From Melioribacteraceae bacterium (GTDB lineage: Bacteria > Bacteroidota > Ignavibacteria > Ignavibacteriales > Melioribacteraceae): a stretch of DNA of 64,000 nucleotides. The notes under the pieces were generated by a model, which saw only the letters and a program-made list of their open reading frames with translations, was not told where the DNA came from and did no database searches. How positions within the stretch are numbered: the first letter of the stretch is position 1; every line of letters begins with the position of its first letter. Below are positions 52,841 through 61,475 of this stretch, in pieces. The translations under genes and the position numbers were made by a program. The DNA lies in NCBI GenBank assembly GCA_016927595.1, contig JAFGMI010000012.1, positions 62,001 through 126,000 of the forward strand, in the 5' to 3' direction.

Positions 52841-52863
52841 TTGTTTATGTCACCGGTCGTTTA

Positions 52864-53826
52864 ATGCTCAGATTAAATTTAATAGCGATAATTTTTTTAA
52901 TGTCAGCATGCTTCACACGTGCTCAGCATTTTACTGATTCATCAGATTTTAATAATATTAATATCAAACCCCTCTCACTTTATGAAACTCAATATCTGAT
53001 GAGTAATATTTCATCAATGACTGCGAAGGGACTTACTACATATAATCCACTTGAATCAAAAATAAATTACAACAGATTATTGCTTTTCGGTGGAGTTGCA
53101 TTAGGAGTTGGGACAGTTGTACATATTTATCAGTCAAATGCATGGTGGCAGGAACAAAGTAGTAAATTCAGGATAGTAAATGATTGGAATTACGCATTGT
53201 GGATTGATAAAGTAGGTCATTTCTTCGGAACTCATTTGCTGGCTCATGCCTTTTCCGGTGCATATGATGCGGCTCAGATTCAGGCTGAAGAATCAGCTGT
53301 TCTTTCAGCTGTTTCGGCGCTTGCGTTTGAGTTGTTCATTGAAATAGAGGATGGTTTCGGACCGGATTGGGGTTTCAGCCCCGGCGATGCTTTGTTCGAT
53401 GTTCTGGGTTCAGGCTTTTACGTTTCACAGTATTACTATCCTTTTTTAAAAAATATTCAGCCGAAAATAAGTTACTATCCTTCTGAGGAGTTCAGAGAGG
53501 GAAGGCATAAATCAGGTATTATAATTGATGATTATGAGGGGCAGATTTACTGGATGGGTATTCGGGTGAAGAATATTTTACCTTATCAAATGGCAAAGTA
53601 TTGGCCTTCATATTTAATGATTTCTGTTGGAATGGGTGTCTCAGATCTGGATGGGAAAGGGAATGGTATAAGAGAATTCTATGTTTCATTGGATTTGGAC
53701 ACTGAACAGATTCCGTTGTATGGAGGATTCTGGCAATTCGTAAAAAATACTCTTAACTATATTCATTTCCCGATGCCTGGTATTCGTATCACACCGAAGA
53801 CAGCTTTTTTTGCAGTAGTATTTTAA
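52864..53826 (+). CDS. DUF2279 family exported protein
   Basis: A 320-residue protein with an N-terminal signal (about 4-20). The cleavage could be at AQ (20-21), or lipidation could occur at Cys16 in LMSAC. A hydrophobic helix lies near 72-88. The core DKVGHFFGTHLLAH (115-128), ELFIEIEDGFGPDWGFSPGD (156-175) and FDVLGSGFYV are typical of DUF2279, which belongs to a VanZ/YfiM-like group of envelope proteins of unknown role. It precedes a family 2 glycosyltransferase by eight bases, suggesting a link to surface polysaccharide. A shorter protein with a similar motif order is encoded at 10670-11332. Confidence 0.82.
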   Translation: MLRLNLIAIIFLMSACFTRAQHFTDSSDFNNINIKPLSLYETQYLMSNISSMTAKGLTTYNPLESKINYNRLLLFGGVALGVGTVVHIYQSNAWWQEQSSKFRIVNDWNYALWIDKVGHFFGTHLLAHAFSGAYDAAQIQAEESAVLSAVSALAFELFIEIEDGFGPDWGFSPGDALFDVLGSGFYVSQYYYPFLKNIQPKISYYPSEEFREGRHKSGIIIDDYEGQIYWMGIRVKNILPYQMAKYWPSYLMISVGMGVSDLDGKGNGIREFYVSLDLDTEQIPLYGGFWQFVKNTLNYIHFPMPGIRITPKTAFFAVVF

Positions 53827-53834
53827 GGTAGAAT

Positions 53835-54563
53835 TTGAAATTCAGTATTATAATACCCACTCTAAATGAAGAGAATTTACTTCCGAATCTTCTTGGCCAG
53901 ATTGTGTCAGATAAACTGAAAGCTAAATACGATTACGAAATAATTGTCTCTGACGGGGGGAGTAATGATTATACAGTTGAATATGCGCTTAAATATTGTG
54001 ATAAAGTAGTTGTGCATAAAGAAAAATGTAAACAGAATATATCAGAGGGAAGGAATAAGGGTGCTGAAGTTGCTGAAGGTGAATGGTTGATATTTTTAAA
54101 TGGTGATGTTATAATATCTGATGTTGATCTTTTTTTCAGACTATTAACAGAATTATCATCAGACAATAAATATGCTGGTATCACTTTGAAAGTAGATGTA
54201 GAGGACAAAGAAAAAACGATGAGCGATAAAATATTTCTTACCTTTTATGATTACTATTTTCATTTTCTGAATATTGTTGGAGTCGGAATGGGCAGAGGTG
54301 AATGTCTCATTTTGTCAAAAAATTCGTTTAAAGAACTTAATGGGTTTAATAGTAATCTAGCAGCCGGTGAAGATTTTGATCTTTTCAAACGTCTCAGAAG
54401 GAAAGGAAAAATTTATTATTCACACAAACTATGTGTTTACGAATCACCAAGGCGTTACAGGAAGTATGGTCACTTAAAAATATTTTTTACCTGGCTTGCG
54501 AACAGCATTTTTGTAATATTTAAGAATAAGTCTTTATCGAAAGAATGGGAAGAAGTACGTTAA
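53835..54563 (+). CDS. Glycosyltransferase family 2
   Basis: A 242-residue GT-A fold enzyme starting with TTG 53835. The N-terminal IIIPTLNEENLLPNLL and the SDGGSNDYT strand-turn, followed by the acidic metal-binding NGDVII, are typical. The later GAGEDFDLFKRLRRKG type segment (here AGEDFDLFKRLRRKGK) is also common to the family. A C-terminal hydrophobic stretch (IFFTWLANSIFVIF) suggests membrane attachment. It transfers a sugar from an activated donor to an unknown acceptor, probably a lipid or polysaccharide, and is followed directly by a Wzi-like outer-membrane barrel. Confidence 0.85.
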   Translation: MKFSIIIPTLNEENLLPNLLGQIVSDKLKAKYDYEIIVSDGGSNDYTVEYALKYCDKVVVHKEKCKQNISEGRNKGAEVAEGEWLIFLNGDVIISDVDLFFRLLTELSSDNKYAGITLKVDVEDKEKTMSDKIFLTFYDYYFHFLNIVGVGMGRGECLILSKNSFKELNGFNSNLAAGEDFDLFKRLRRKGKIYYSHKLCVYESPRRYRKYGHLKIFFTWLANSIFVIFKNKSLSKEWEEVR

Positions 54564-56240
54564 ATGAACCTTAAAAAGATAATAATATTGTTTTTTATTC
54601 CTTTCGCCATAACCTTTGCACAAATTGGCTACGTCGATGTTAATGAACGGGTTTATTCGTTCCTAAGCAGGATGAATACTTTAAACCTGCTGGAAAACTA
54701 CAGTGAATTTGTTCAGCCGAAGTCAGCCAGAGAAATAGCTTCGCAACTTATAACTTTAGCAAATAAAAAAAATCTTCTTAATCCGGTAGATAAAAAAATA
54801 CTAGATGAACTTTTGACTGACTACGAATATGTAATGAGAGATTCGGTAAGTTTTTACTCCAGTTTATTAACTGAAATGGATTATAATCATTTTTACACTT
54901 CTTCTCCAAAATATCTTTTCTTTTCATACGATTCGGGTGGATTTAGTTTTTATTCAAATCTCATAATCAATAATCAATACATATTTAACAGCAATCCTAC
55001 GAATCATAAAAACCGAACAGTAAATATTATTAAATATGGCGGGATTGTTGGAGGCACCCTCTACAATAATCTGGGCTATAGAATCAAAGCTACTAACGGA
55101 ACATTTTTCGGGAATAGAAATCTTGCAGAATTGACTGGCAGTCTGAAGTACAACTTTAAGTTCAGATATGATCAGATTGAATCAGGGGGGGTAGATTATT
55201 TTGATGAAACCGAAGGATACTTTTACGGCGATTGGGAACATTTTAGATTTAAAATCGGGCGAGACAGGCTGAATATTGGTTACGGTGAGATTAAAAGTAT
55301 AATAGGAAATAACGCGCCTAATTTTGATTTTGTTCAGTTAGAAATGAATTACGGAATGTTTAATTTTTCCTTTTTCCATGGGAAATTACTCGGAAGGCAG
55401 ACCGAATATTTTCATCCTGTGCAGGGTCAGATAAAAACAATCACGGATAAATATTTCGGTTACCATCGGATGGAATTGAATTTCGGAAGACATTTAAAAC
55501 TTGGAGCAGGCGAAATTATTATCTATTCCAAAAGATCAATCGATTTTTCATATCTGAATCCTTTTAACTTTTATAAAAGTGTTGAACATGCAAATCAGGA
55601 CAGAGATAATTCGATGCTCTTTTTCGATTTCAGAAACAATTCGTTTAAAGGATTAAAACTATATGCGACTATTCTGCTTGACGATATAAATTTCGAAAAA
55701 ATAGGGACAAATTTTTACGGAAATCAGATGATGCTCGATGTCGGAGGGAAGATTATTCCGGGCTACAGGATAATTCCGGTAGAAATCGAAATGCAATATT
55801 TAAGAATTGATCCTTACCTATATACACACCGGATTAATGAAAATAATTTCACAAATAACGGTTTTATTATTTCCGATAACTTTGAACCTAACAGTGAAAA
55901 CTATCGTTTAGGTATAACATCCGATATCCACCACAGAATTAATTTCGGATTAAATTTTATTTATACTGTTCATGGTAGTAATATTTTGTATTCCGACGGG
56001 AGTATAAAAACTAATGTTGGCGGAGATATAAATATAGGTCACAGGGTAGGCGATCAGGATAAAGTTCAGTTTCTGGATGGGCAAAGGGAATATTCAAGGG
56101 TATATAATCTGTTTGTCAATTCAGAATTTATAAAGAATTATTTTCTGAGATTTGATTTGAAGTATATAAGTGATTCACCGGCATACGGTGCGGATAGTGA
56201 AGAACTATTCTCTACTTTCACCATAAATATAAAAATATAA
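54564..56240 (+). CDS. Outer-membrane beta-barrel protein, capsule assembly Wzi-like
   Basis: A 558-residue exported protein with a signal peptide (1-19, ending FAQ). A helical N-terminal region (about 25-95) precedes a large barrel with alternating aromatic strands such as FRFKIGRDRLNIGYGEIKSI and FSYLNPFNFYKSVEHANQDRD. This is the pattern of the Wzi family, which anchors capsule or exopolysaccharide at the cell surface. The assignment rests on these segments and on the position directly behind a glycosyltransferase, so it is moderate. It has no recognisable catalytic motif. Confidence 0.65.
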   Translation: MNLKKIIILFFIPFAITFAQIGYVDVNERVYSFLSRMNTLNLLENYSEFVQPKSAREIASQLITLANKKNLLNPVDKKILDELLTDYEYVMRDSVSFYSSLLTEMDYNHFYTSSPKYLFFSYDSGGFSFYSNLIINNQYIFNSNPTNHKNRTVNIIKYGGIVGGTLYNNLGYRIKATNGTFFGNRNLAELTGSLKYNFKFRYDQIESGGVDYFDETEGYFYGDWEHFRFKIGRDRLNIGYGEIKSIIGNNAPNFDFVQLEMNYGMFNFSFFHGKLLGRQTEYFHPVQGQIKTITDKYFGYHRMELNFGRHLKLGAGEIIIYSKRSIDFSYLNPFNFYKSVEHANQDRDNSMLFFDFRNNSFKGLKLYATILLDDINFEKIGTNFYGNQMMLDVGGKIIPGYRIIPVEIEMQYLRIDPYLYTHRINENNFTNNGFIISDNFEPNSENYRLGITSDIHHRINFGLNFIYTVHGSNILYSDGSIKTNVGGDINIGHRVGDQDKVQFLDGQREYSRVYNLFVNSEFIKNYFLRFDLKYISDSPAYGADSEELFSTFTINIKI

Positions 56241-56253
56241 TATGGAATATTAG

Positions 56254-57840
56254 ATGAACTCAAGCTCAATAAAAATACCTGCAATAATAATTATTCTATT
56301 GACGGGTATAATTATCGGTACGCAGCTTCGGAAACTATTTCCTTCAGATGATCTGACGAAAAGTATTGATAAATACGCAGACGTACTTACCCTGACCGAT
56401 AAATACTACCTAGAGAATATTGATACAGAGGGACTTACGGAAGCAGCGATAAACGGAATGTTTGAATCGCTGGATCCTCATACTTCTTATATTCCGGTAA
56501 AAGAACAGGAATTTTCGGACGAGCAGTTCAGAGGGAATTTTGAGGGAATAGGCGTTGAGTTTCAGATTATTAATGATACAATCACAGTTGTATCACCAAT
56601 TACTGGAGGACCCAGCGAAGCACTTGGTATATTTGCCGGTGATAGGATAATTGAAATAGACGGTGAGGACTGTATAGGATATGACAATACTAAGGTAATA
56701 AATTCACTAAGAGGAGATAAGGGAAGTAAAGTAAAAATAACTATTTACAGACCATCTACCGGGGAAATTCTTCAGTATGAAATTATTAGAGATAAAATCC
56801 CGCTTTATTCTGTTGATACATATTTTATGACAAATGATTCGATAGCATATTTAAGCGTAAGCAGATTCGCTCACACGACTTATGCCGAAATTATTCAGGC
56901 ACTCGACAAGCTTAAGAAGTCCGGGATGAAAAGAATAATACTTGATCTCAGAAACAACCCCGGCGGTCTTATGGAACAAGCAATTGAAATCGCAGATCTT
57001 TTTATCAGCAATGATAAGTTGATAGTATATACGGAAGGCAGGGTTGCTGATTTCAACGAGAAATTTTATGCAGGAGCCGCCTATGAATATGAAAATATGC
57101 CTCTTGTATTATTGGTTAACCGGGGTAGTGCATCGGCAAGCGAGATAGTTGCAGGTGCCATCCAGGATTGGGACCGTGGAGTGATTGTGGGTGAAAGAAC
57201 ATTCGGTAAGGGTCTTGTACAGAGACCATTTATTCTGAGTGATAAATCTGCAGTCCGCATTACTGTGTCAAAATATTATACTCCTCTTGGAAGAGCAATC
57301 CAAAGATCATATGAAAACGGGAAAACCGAATATTATATGGATGCTCAATTAAGAGAGGATGATTCATTAAATGTTGACCAGGATTCTACCATCAATTCAT
57401 TTGTTACAAATTCAGGAAGGGTATTATATGACGGGGGCGGAATTAAACCGGATATAGAGAAAAAATCCGGGGTGCTCACAGAATTATCCGGACTGCTCAG
57501 ACGAAATAATTTATACTATAAATTTATACGACATTACCTTGATATTAACAATAAAGACATTCTGAACACGTATTCGGATTACAAACAATTTGATAAACAA
57601 TTCAGATTTAGAGTTGAAGACGAAAATAAATTTAAGGATTATATTGCTGAAGAGATTGATGATATTAAATGGGAAGATTATGAAAAGGACAGGGAATATA
57701 TTCTTGCCAGATTGAAGGCTTATGCAGCAAGAGAATACTGGAAAAATAACGGCTGGTTTTATGTGTTGCTCCAGCAGGATGATGTTTTTCTGGAAGCTAT
57801 TGATATAATAAGTAAAAGTGAAATATTTAATATCCAATGA
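56254..57840 (+). CDS. S41 family C-terminal processing peptidase (CtpA-like)
   Basis: A 528-residue serine protease with an N-terminal hydrophobic anchor (about 8-24). A PDZ domain (about 97-165) has GIGVEFQIIND and a ligand-binding groove. The catalytic dyad is Ser294 in GSASASEIV and Lys319 in TFGKGLVQ, spaced 25 residues as in other tail-specific proteases. A C-terminal extension of about 170 residues (after 355) is longer than usual. CtpA-type proteases clip periplasmic proteins at their C-terminus. It may act on envelope proteins, perhaps the neighbouring barrel. It is followed by a 71-base gap. Confidence 0.93.
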   Translation: MNSSSIKIPAIIIILLTGIIIGTQLRKLFPSDDLTKSIDKYADVLTLTDKYYLENIDTEGLTEAAINGMFESLDPHTSYIPVKEQEFSDEQFRGNFEGIGVEFQIINDTITVVSPITGGPSEALGIFAGDRIIEIDGEDCIGYDNTKVINSLRGDKGSKVKITIYRPSTGEILQYEIIRDKIPLYSVDTYFMTNDSIAYLSVSRFAHTTYAEIIQALDKLKKSGMKRIILDLRNNPGGLMEQAIEIADLFISNDKLIVYTEGRVADFNEKFYAGAAYEYENMPLVLLVNRGSASASEIVAGAIQDWDRGVIVGERTFGKGLVQRPFILSDKSAVRITVSKYYTPLGRAIQRSYENGKTEYYMDAQLREDDSLNVDQDSTINSFVTNSGRVLYDGGGIKPDIEKKSGVLTELSGLLRRNNLYYKFIRHYLDINNKDILNTYSDYKQFDKQFRFRVEDENKFKDYIAEEIDDIKWEDYEKDREYILARLKAYAAREYWKNNGWFYVLLQQDDVFLEAIDIISKSEIFNIQ

Positions 57841-57911
57841 ATAAAATTGTGACCACAGACATTTTATAAGTTTAGAATTAACAATAGATTACACTGGTTT
57901 TAAGAGGATTA

Positions 57912-58457
57912 ATGAATAAAAGTATCAAAGGTAAGCTTTTCCCTTACATGGGATTATCTCCGAAGATTCACGATTCGGTTTTTATTGCGGAAGGAGTTAA
58001 GATAATAGGTGATGTAAGTATCGGTGAAGATTCCAGTATATGGTATAATTCAGTTATTAGAGGAGATGTACATTACGTTAAAATAGGTAAAATGACAAAC
58101 GTTCAGGACCTTTGTATGTTTCATGTTACAAACAGTAAATATCCCCTTAACATTGGGAATTATGTTACGATAGGTCATAGTGTAAATCTTCATGGATGCA
58201 CTGTTCAGGATAAATCAATGATAGGTATAGGGGCGATTGTTTTAGATGGTGCTGTTGTTGAGTCTAATTCCATTGTCGCAGCCGGTTCCGTAGTCAAACC
58301 AAATTTTATGGTTCCTTCAGGTAAACTCGTCGCAGGAGTGCCTGCAAAAATCATACGGGATTTAAGTGAGGAAGAGATACTGGATTTAACAAACTCTGCT
58401 AAACGTTACAGGGATTATTCCCTTGTTACATTTGAGTCATTAAATTCTATTGAGTAA
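57912..58457 (+). CDS. Gamma carbonic anhydrase family protein (YrdA/PaaY-like)
   Basis: A 181-residue left-handed beta-helix protein. The hexapeptide repeats (for example IGEDSSIWYNSVIRGD and IGNYVTIGHSVNLHGC) and the His residues in FHVT, TIGH and LHG are the expected zinc-ligand region. Family members include gamma carbonic anhydrases and uncharacterised homologues. The first motif reads HVTN rather than the more usual HVTH, so one of the flanking His residues is not conserved. The activity as carbonic anhydrase is not proven. It is followed by an MBL hydrolase after three bases. Confidence 0.87.
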   Translation: MNKSIKGKLFPYMGLSPKIHDSVFIAEGVKIIGDVSIGEDSSIWYNSVIRGDVHYVKIGKMTNVQDLCMFHVTNSKYPLNIGNYVTIGHSVNLHGCTVQDKSMIGIGAIVLDGAVVESNSIVAAGSVVKPNFMVPSGKLVAGVPAKIIRDLSEEEILDLTNSAKRYRDYSLVTFESLNSIE

Positions 58458-58460
58458 TAG

Positions 58461-59318
58461 ATGTTGCTGAAATTCTGGGGAACCAGAGGTTCCATACCGG
58501 TACCGGGAAAAAATACACTCAAATACGGCGGTAATACACCGTGCGTTCAGGTTACTCTTGATACCGGCGAAATAATATTATTTGATGCCGGTTCTGGTAT
58601 TCGTGAATTTGGGAATGAATTGCTGCATAATGTAGAATTAAAAGATTTATCTATATTTATTTCACATACACACTGGGATCATATCCAGGGATTACCCTTT
58701 TTTGCACCTTTGTTTTACAGCGATTATAATATAAATTTAATGCTTAGTGAAAAAGAAGAAGGCGAACTGAATGATATTATAGAAGGGCAGATAAATAGTA
58801 CCTTTTTCCCGATCACTTCCGATTCCCTGCAGGCAAAAATAACATATAAGAGTATCGTAGAGAATATCCCTTTATATTTTAATAAAGCGGTCATAACTCC
58901 TAAAGCGGTTAAACACTCGAAAGGTACGCTAGCATATAAAATTAGGGAGAATGATAAAACAATCGTTTACATGACCGATAATGAGATTGAATTTTCCTCC
59001 GATAACGGAGTTGTTTCGTTGCAAAGTGTCCTGGAAAGAAACGGGGATTTAATTGAATTCTGTGAGGGTGTTGATTATTTGATTCACGATTGTATGTATC
59101 TCTATGACGATTATAAGCAGAACTGGGGTCATTCAAATCATCTGACACTTTCATATTTCAGTCATCTTGCAAAAGTTAAGAATCTTGTCATATTTCATTA
59201 TGATCCTGATTATGACGATTACAAAGTGGATAATTTATTGCATGAAACGCAAGTGGAATTGGCAAAGTTAAATTCAGAAGTCAGTGTATTAGCAGCTTAC
59301 GAAGGTTTAATTATATAG
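58461..59318 (+). CDS. MBL-fold metallo-hydrolase
   Basis: A 285-residue metallo-beta-lactamase fold protein. The opening FWGTRGSIPVPGK and YGGNTPCVQV segment identifies a sub-family related to RNase Z/PhnP type hydrolases. The metal-binding motif is ISHTHWDHIQGLPF (H-x-H-x-D-H) and a later KHSKG/DCMYLYDD region supplies further ligands. The substrate, possibly a phosphodiester or cyclic nucleotide, is unknown. It lies between the carbonic anhydrase-like gene and ybeY. Confidence 0.87.
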   Translation: MLLKFWGTRGSIPVPGKNTLKYGGNTPCVQVTLDTGEIILFDAGSGIREFGNELLHNVELKDLSIFISHTHWDHIQGLPFFAPLFYSDYNINLMLSEKEEGELNDIIEGQINSTFFPITSDSLQAKITYKSIVENIPLYFNKAVITPKAVKHSKGTLAYKIRENDKTIVYMTDNEIEFSSDNGVVSLQSVLERNGDLIEFCEGVDYLIHDCMYLYDDYKQNWGHSNHLTLSYFSHLAKVKNLVIFHYDPDYDDYKVDNLLHETQVELAKLNSEVSVLAAYEGLII

Positions 59319-59322
59319 TTTT

Positions 59323-59784
59323 ATGAGAAACTTACGAATCGAACAGGAAAAGAAAATTAAAGTTGATAAAATCCTTATCCATTCACTAATTCGTGAATTA
59401 AAATCAATTGAAAAATTCAGAATAGAATCGCTTCAAATTAATTTTGTCCATTCTTCTACGATGATTAAAATAAACGGCGAATATTTGGGACATAATTATT
59501 CTACTGATATATTAACATTTAATTATTCCGGAAATACGGAAAATCTGGATGGGGAAATATTTATATGCATTTCTGTTGCACTTGAAAATGCCCTCAGGTA
59601 TAAAGTAAATTTAGACCAGGAAATTTTAAGATTGATTATACATGGTCTCTTACATATGATCGGATTAGATGACAAGAGTCCGCAGGATAGGCAAATAATG
59701 AAAAGAAAGGAAAATGCGCTGGTAAGTCTCTTTGAAATTGAGTATAAAAATATTATAATTGAATATGACTGCGAAGATTGTTGA
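59323..59784 (+). CDS. ybeY: Endoribonuclease YbeY (rRNA maturation)
   Basis: A 153-residue metalloprotein that matures 16S rRNA. The metal motif is HGLLHMIGLDDKSP: His107 and His111 are present, but the third position (117), a His in E. coli, is Asp. The same Asp is found in Bacteroidetes YbeY proteins, so the site is probably functional. The preceding LGHNYSTDILTF (E. coli H-x-x-T/S-D-V-L-S-F) segment and the STDILTF strand are also conserved. It overlaps the Smg-like gene by 20 bases. Confidence 0.92.
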   Translation: MRNLRIEQEKKIKVDKILIHSLIRELKSIEKFRIESLQINFVHSSTMIKINGEYLGHNYSTDILTFNYSGNTENLDGEIFICISVALENALRYKVNLDQEILRLIIHGLLHMIGLDDKSPQDRQIMKRKENALVSLFEIEYKNIIIEYDCEDC

Positions 59785-60220
59785 AGTATTAGCCCGTATC
59801 CTTGACGGAATTAATAAGAATATTCCCCTTGAGGAGTTGAATAATCAACTTTCAAGGACAAAAGAATTTGATAAACAAACACTCAGCGCTGCATTTAGCC
59901 TTGTTTATGATAAAGTTTTATCGGGTAAAATTCTAAAAGATAAAATCGACTCAGGTCCGAAGAAAATAAGACTTCTGACAACGGAAGAAAAGGATTTTAT
60001 GGGAATAGATAACTATAATTATATATTGCATTTATTGAATATCGGATTAATCGATTCCGTTGATATGGAAATAATATTAGAACAATTAATGTTATTCCCG
60101 GAAAATACTATAACCAGAGAAGATATTAATTGGATTATTCTTATTTCACTTGTAGATTTCAATTCTAAAATACTACCCGGCAGCAGAATTTTACTTTACT
60201 CTTCAGATACAATAAACTGA
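59765..60220 (+). CDS. smg: Smg/DUF494 family protein
   Basis: A 151-residue protein starting at ATG 59765 inside ybeY. The middle block RLLTTEEKDFMGIDNYNYILHLL and the C-terminal ITREDINWIILISLVD, each given here in part, match the conserved core of the Smg (DUF494) family: a T-E-E turn, a helix with L-x-x-G, then a W-I/V-I strand. The function of Smg is unknown; in E. coli it lies near def/fmt/topA. Here xerD follows directly. The N-terminus is less conserved. Confidence 0.8.
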   Translation: MTAKIVEVLARILDGINKNIPLEELNNQLSRTKEFDKQTLSAAFSLVYDKVLSGKILKDKIDSGPKKIRLLTTEEKDFMGIDNYNYILHLLNIGLIDSVDMEIILEQLMLFPENTITREDINWIILISLVDFNSKILPGSRILLYSSDTIN

Positions 60221-60270
60221 TCAAGAAGAGTTAATTAAAAATTTTAAAATTTTTTTGCCGAGAATACGCA

Positions 60271-61158
60271 ATCGAAACCGAAATAAATAAAAATATTAGT
60301 GATTTTCTGAAAGAAATTTACGGTATAAAAGGATTATCAAGGAATACCTGCCTTGCATATTCTCGTGATTTGGCTCAATTTGAAACTTTTATCAATGAAT
60401 TGAAGATTAGCCGATTAAACTCCATTTCTATAAGACATACTAGAAATTTTATTATTAGTCTAAGTGAAAAAGGGTTATCAAGAAACTCTATTGCAAGGAA
60501 ATTGGCAAGTTTAAGGGGATTTTTCGAATATTTGGTGCGAAACAGCATTATTGAGACAAGTCCGCTTAAACAAATTAAAAACCCTAAGGTAAGAAGACAA
60601 ATACCCGAAACGTTAAGTCTTGACTCTTTCCTTAAAATTATTAAATTCCTAGTAGACCAAAATACAGAAGAGAGTTTACTGAAAGCTGCTGTTTTTGAAC
60701 TATTATACGGGTGCGCATTAAGAGTCTCGGAAGTGTGCTCTCTCAGTTATTATGATATAGATTTGGAAAAATCTCTCATCAAAGTAACTGGCAAGGGCTC
60801 AAAACAAAGAATAATACCTTTGGGGGATAAGTCAAAAGTAATACTTTCAAGTTACCTTTCAATCATTAATAAAAAGGGTACCGATAAATTTTTTACAACT
60901 TCAACTGGAAACAGAATCTACTCAAGATTTGTTCAAAAGTTTGTGAAAGAACTTATCGGTAAATTCAGTGATATAAGTAAAAAAAGTCCGCACGTTTTAA
61001 GACATAGTGCTGCAACGCATATGCTTGACAGAGGTGCCGATCTGATGAGTGTTAAAGAACTGCTGGGACATGAAAACTTATCAACAACTCAAATCTATAC
61101 TCATGTTAGCGTAGAACGATTAAAAAAAACATACAAAAAAGCTCACCCAAAATCATAA
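60271..61158 (+). CDS. xerD: Tyrosine recombinase XerD/XerC; true start is a non-standard codon or disrupted
   Basis: The catalytic domain is complete, with R in GCALRVSEVCSL, K in GKGSKQRIIPL, HVLRHSAATHM, and GHENLSTTQIYTHV bearing the nucleophilic Tyr. The usual N-terminal core-binding domain starts about 24 residues before NTLxAYRRDL; here the frame upstream of the TTG at 60370 reads IYGIKGLSRNTCLAYSRDL, extending the match. There is no ATG, GTG or TTG from the in-frame stop at 60232 up to 60370. ATC at 60271 gives the family's normal length (295 aa), ATT at 60241 gives 305, and TTG 60370 would give only 262 and lose the start of the domain. XerD resolves chromosome dimers at dif. No dif site was seen here. 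Confidence 0.87.
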   Translation: METEINKNISDFLKEIYGIKGLSRNTCLAYSRDLAQFETFINELKISRLNSISIRHTRNFIISLSEKGLSRNSIARKLASLRGFFEYLVRNSIIETSPLKQIKNPKVRRQIPETLSLDSFLKIIKFLVDQNTEESLLKAAVFELLYGCALRVSEVCSLSYYDIDLEKSLIKVTGKGSKQRIIPLGDKSKVILSSYLSIINKKGTDKFFTTSTGNRIYSRFVQKFVKELIGKFSDISKKSPHVLRHSAATHMLDRGADLMSVKELLGHENLSTTQIYTHVSVERLKKTYKKAHPKS

Positions 61159-61169
61159 AGGAGTGCTAT

Positions 61170-61475
61170 ATGAATATCAACATCACTTCGAGAAAATTCA
61201 AAGCTAAAGATTCATTAAAATCACATATTAAAAATGAACTGGAATATCTTAACAAATTTAATGACGATATTCTCGATGCAGATGTAATTCTACATTTTAC
61301 ACATTTAAAAGATAGTATTAAAACAGCTGAAGTAAAACTACAGATACCGGGTAGAACATTGATGGTAAAAGAATCAACGGAGGAATTTGCAAAATCAGTA
61401 TCATTAGCAGTCAATAAACTTGCTCGTCAGCTTAAAGCAGTTAAATCTAAGAGAAAATCCCGTCTCAAAGCATGA
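61170..61475 (+). CDS. hpf: Ribosome hibernation-promoting factor (short HPF/YfiA)
   Basis: A 101-residue protein with the beta-alpha-beta-beta-beta-alpha pattern of HPF: MNINITSRKFKAKDSL start, LDADVILHFT strand and the basic helix KSVSLAVNKLARQLKAVKSKRK. It has the short form without the C-terminal dimerisation domain. HPF binds the 30S subunit and inactivates ribosomes in stationary phase. A strong AGGAG precedes the start (ATG 61170). It overlaps hprK by four bases (ATGA) and hpf-hprK is a known arrangement. Confidence 0.92.
   Translation: MNINITSRKFKAKDSLKSHIKNELEYLNKFNDDILDADVILHFTHLKDSIKTAEVKLQIPGRTLMVKESTEEFAKSVSLAVNKLARQLKAVKSKRKSRLKA

Noticed and set aside
60250-60256. Programmed frameshift at the T run before xerD
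   Set aside because: The other frames lack a start codon as well, so a frameshift alone does not supply a normal start; kept only as a possible sequence error.
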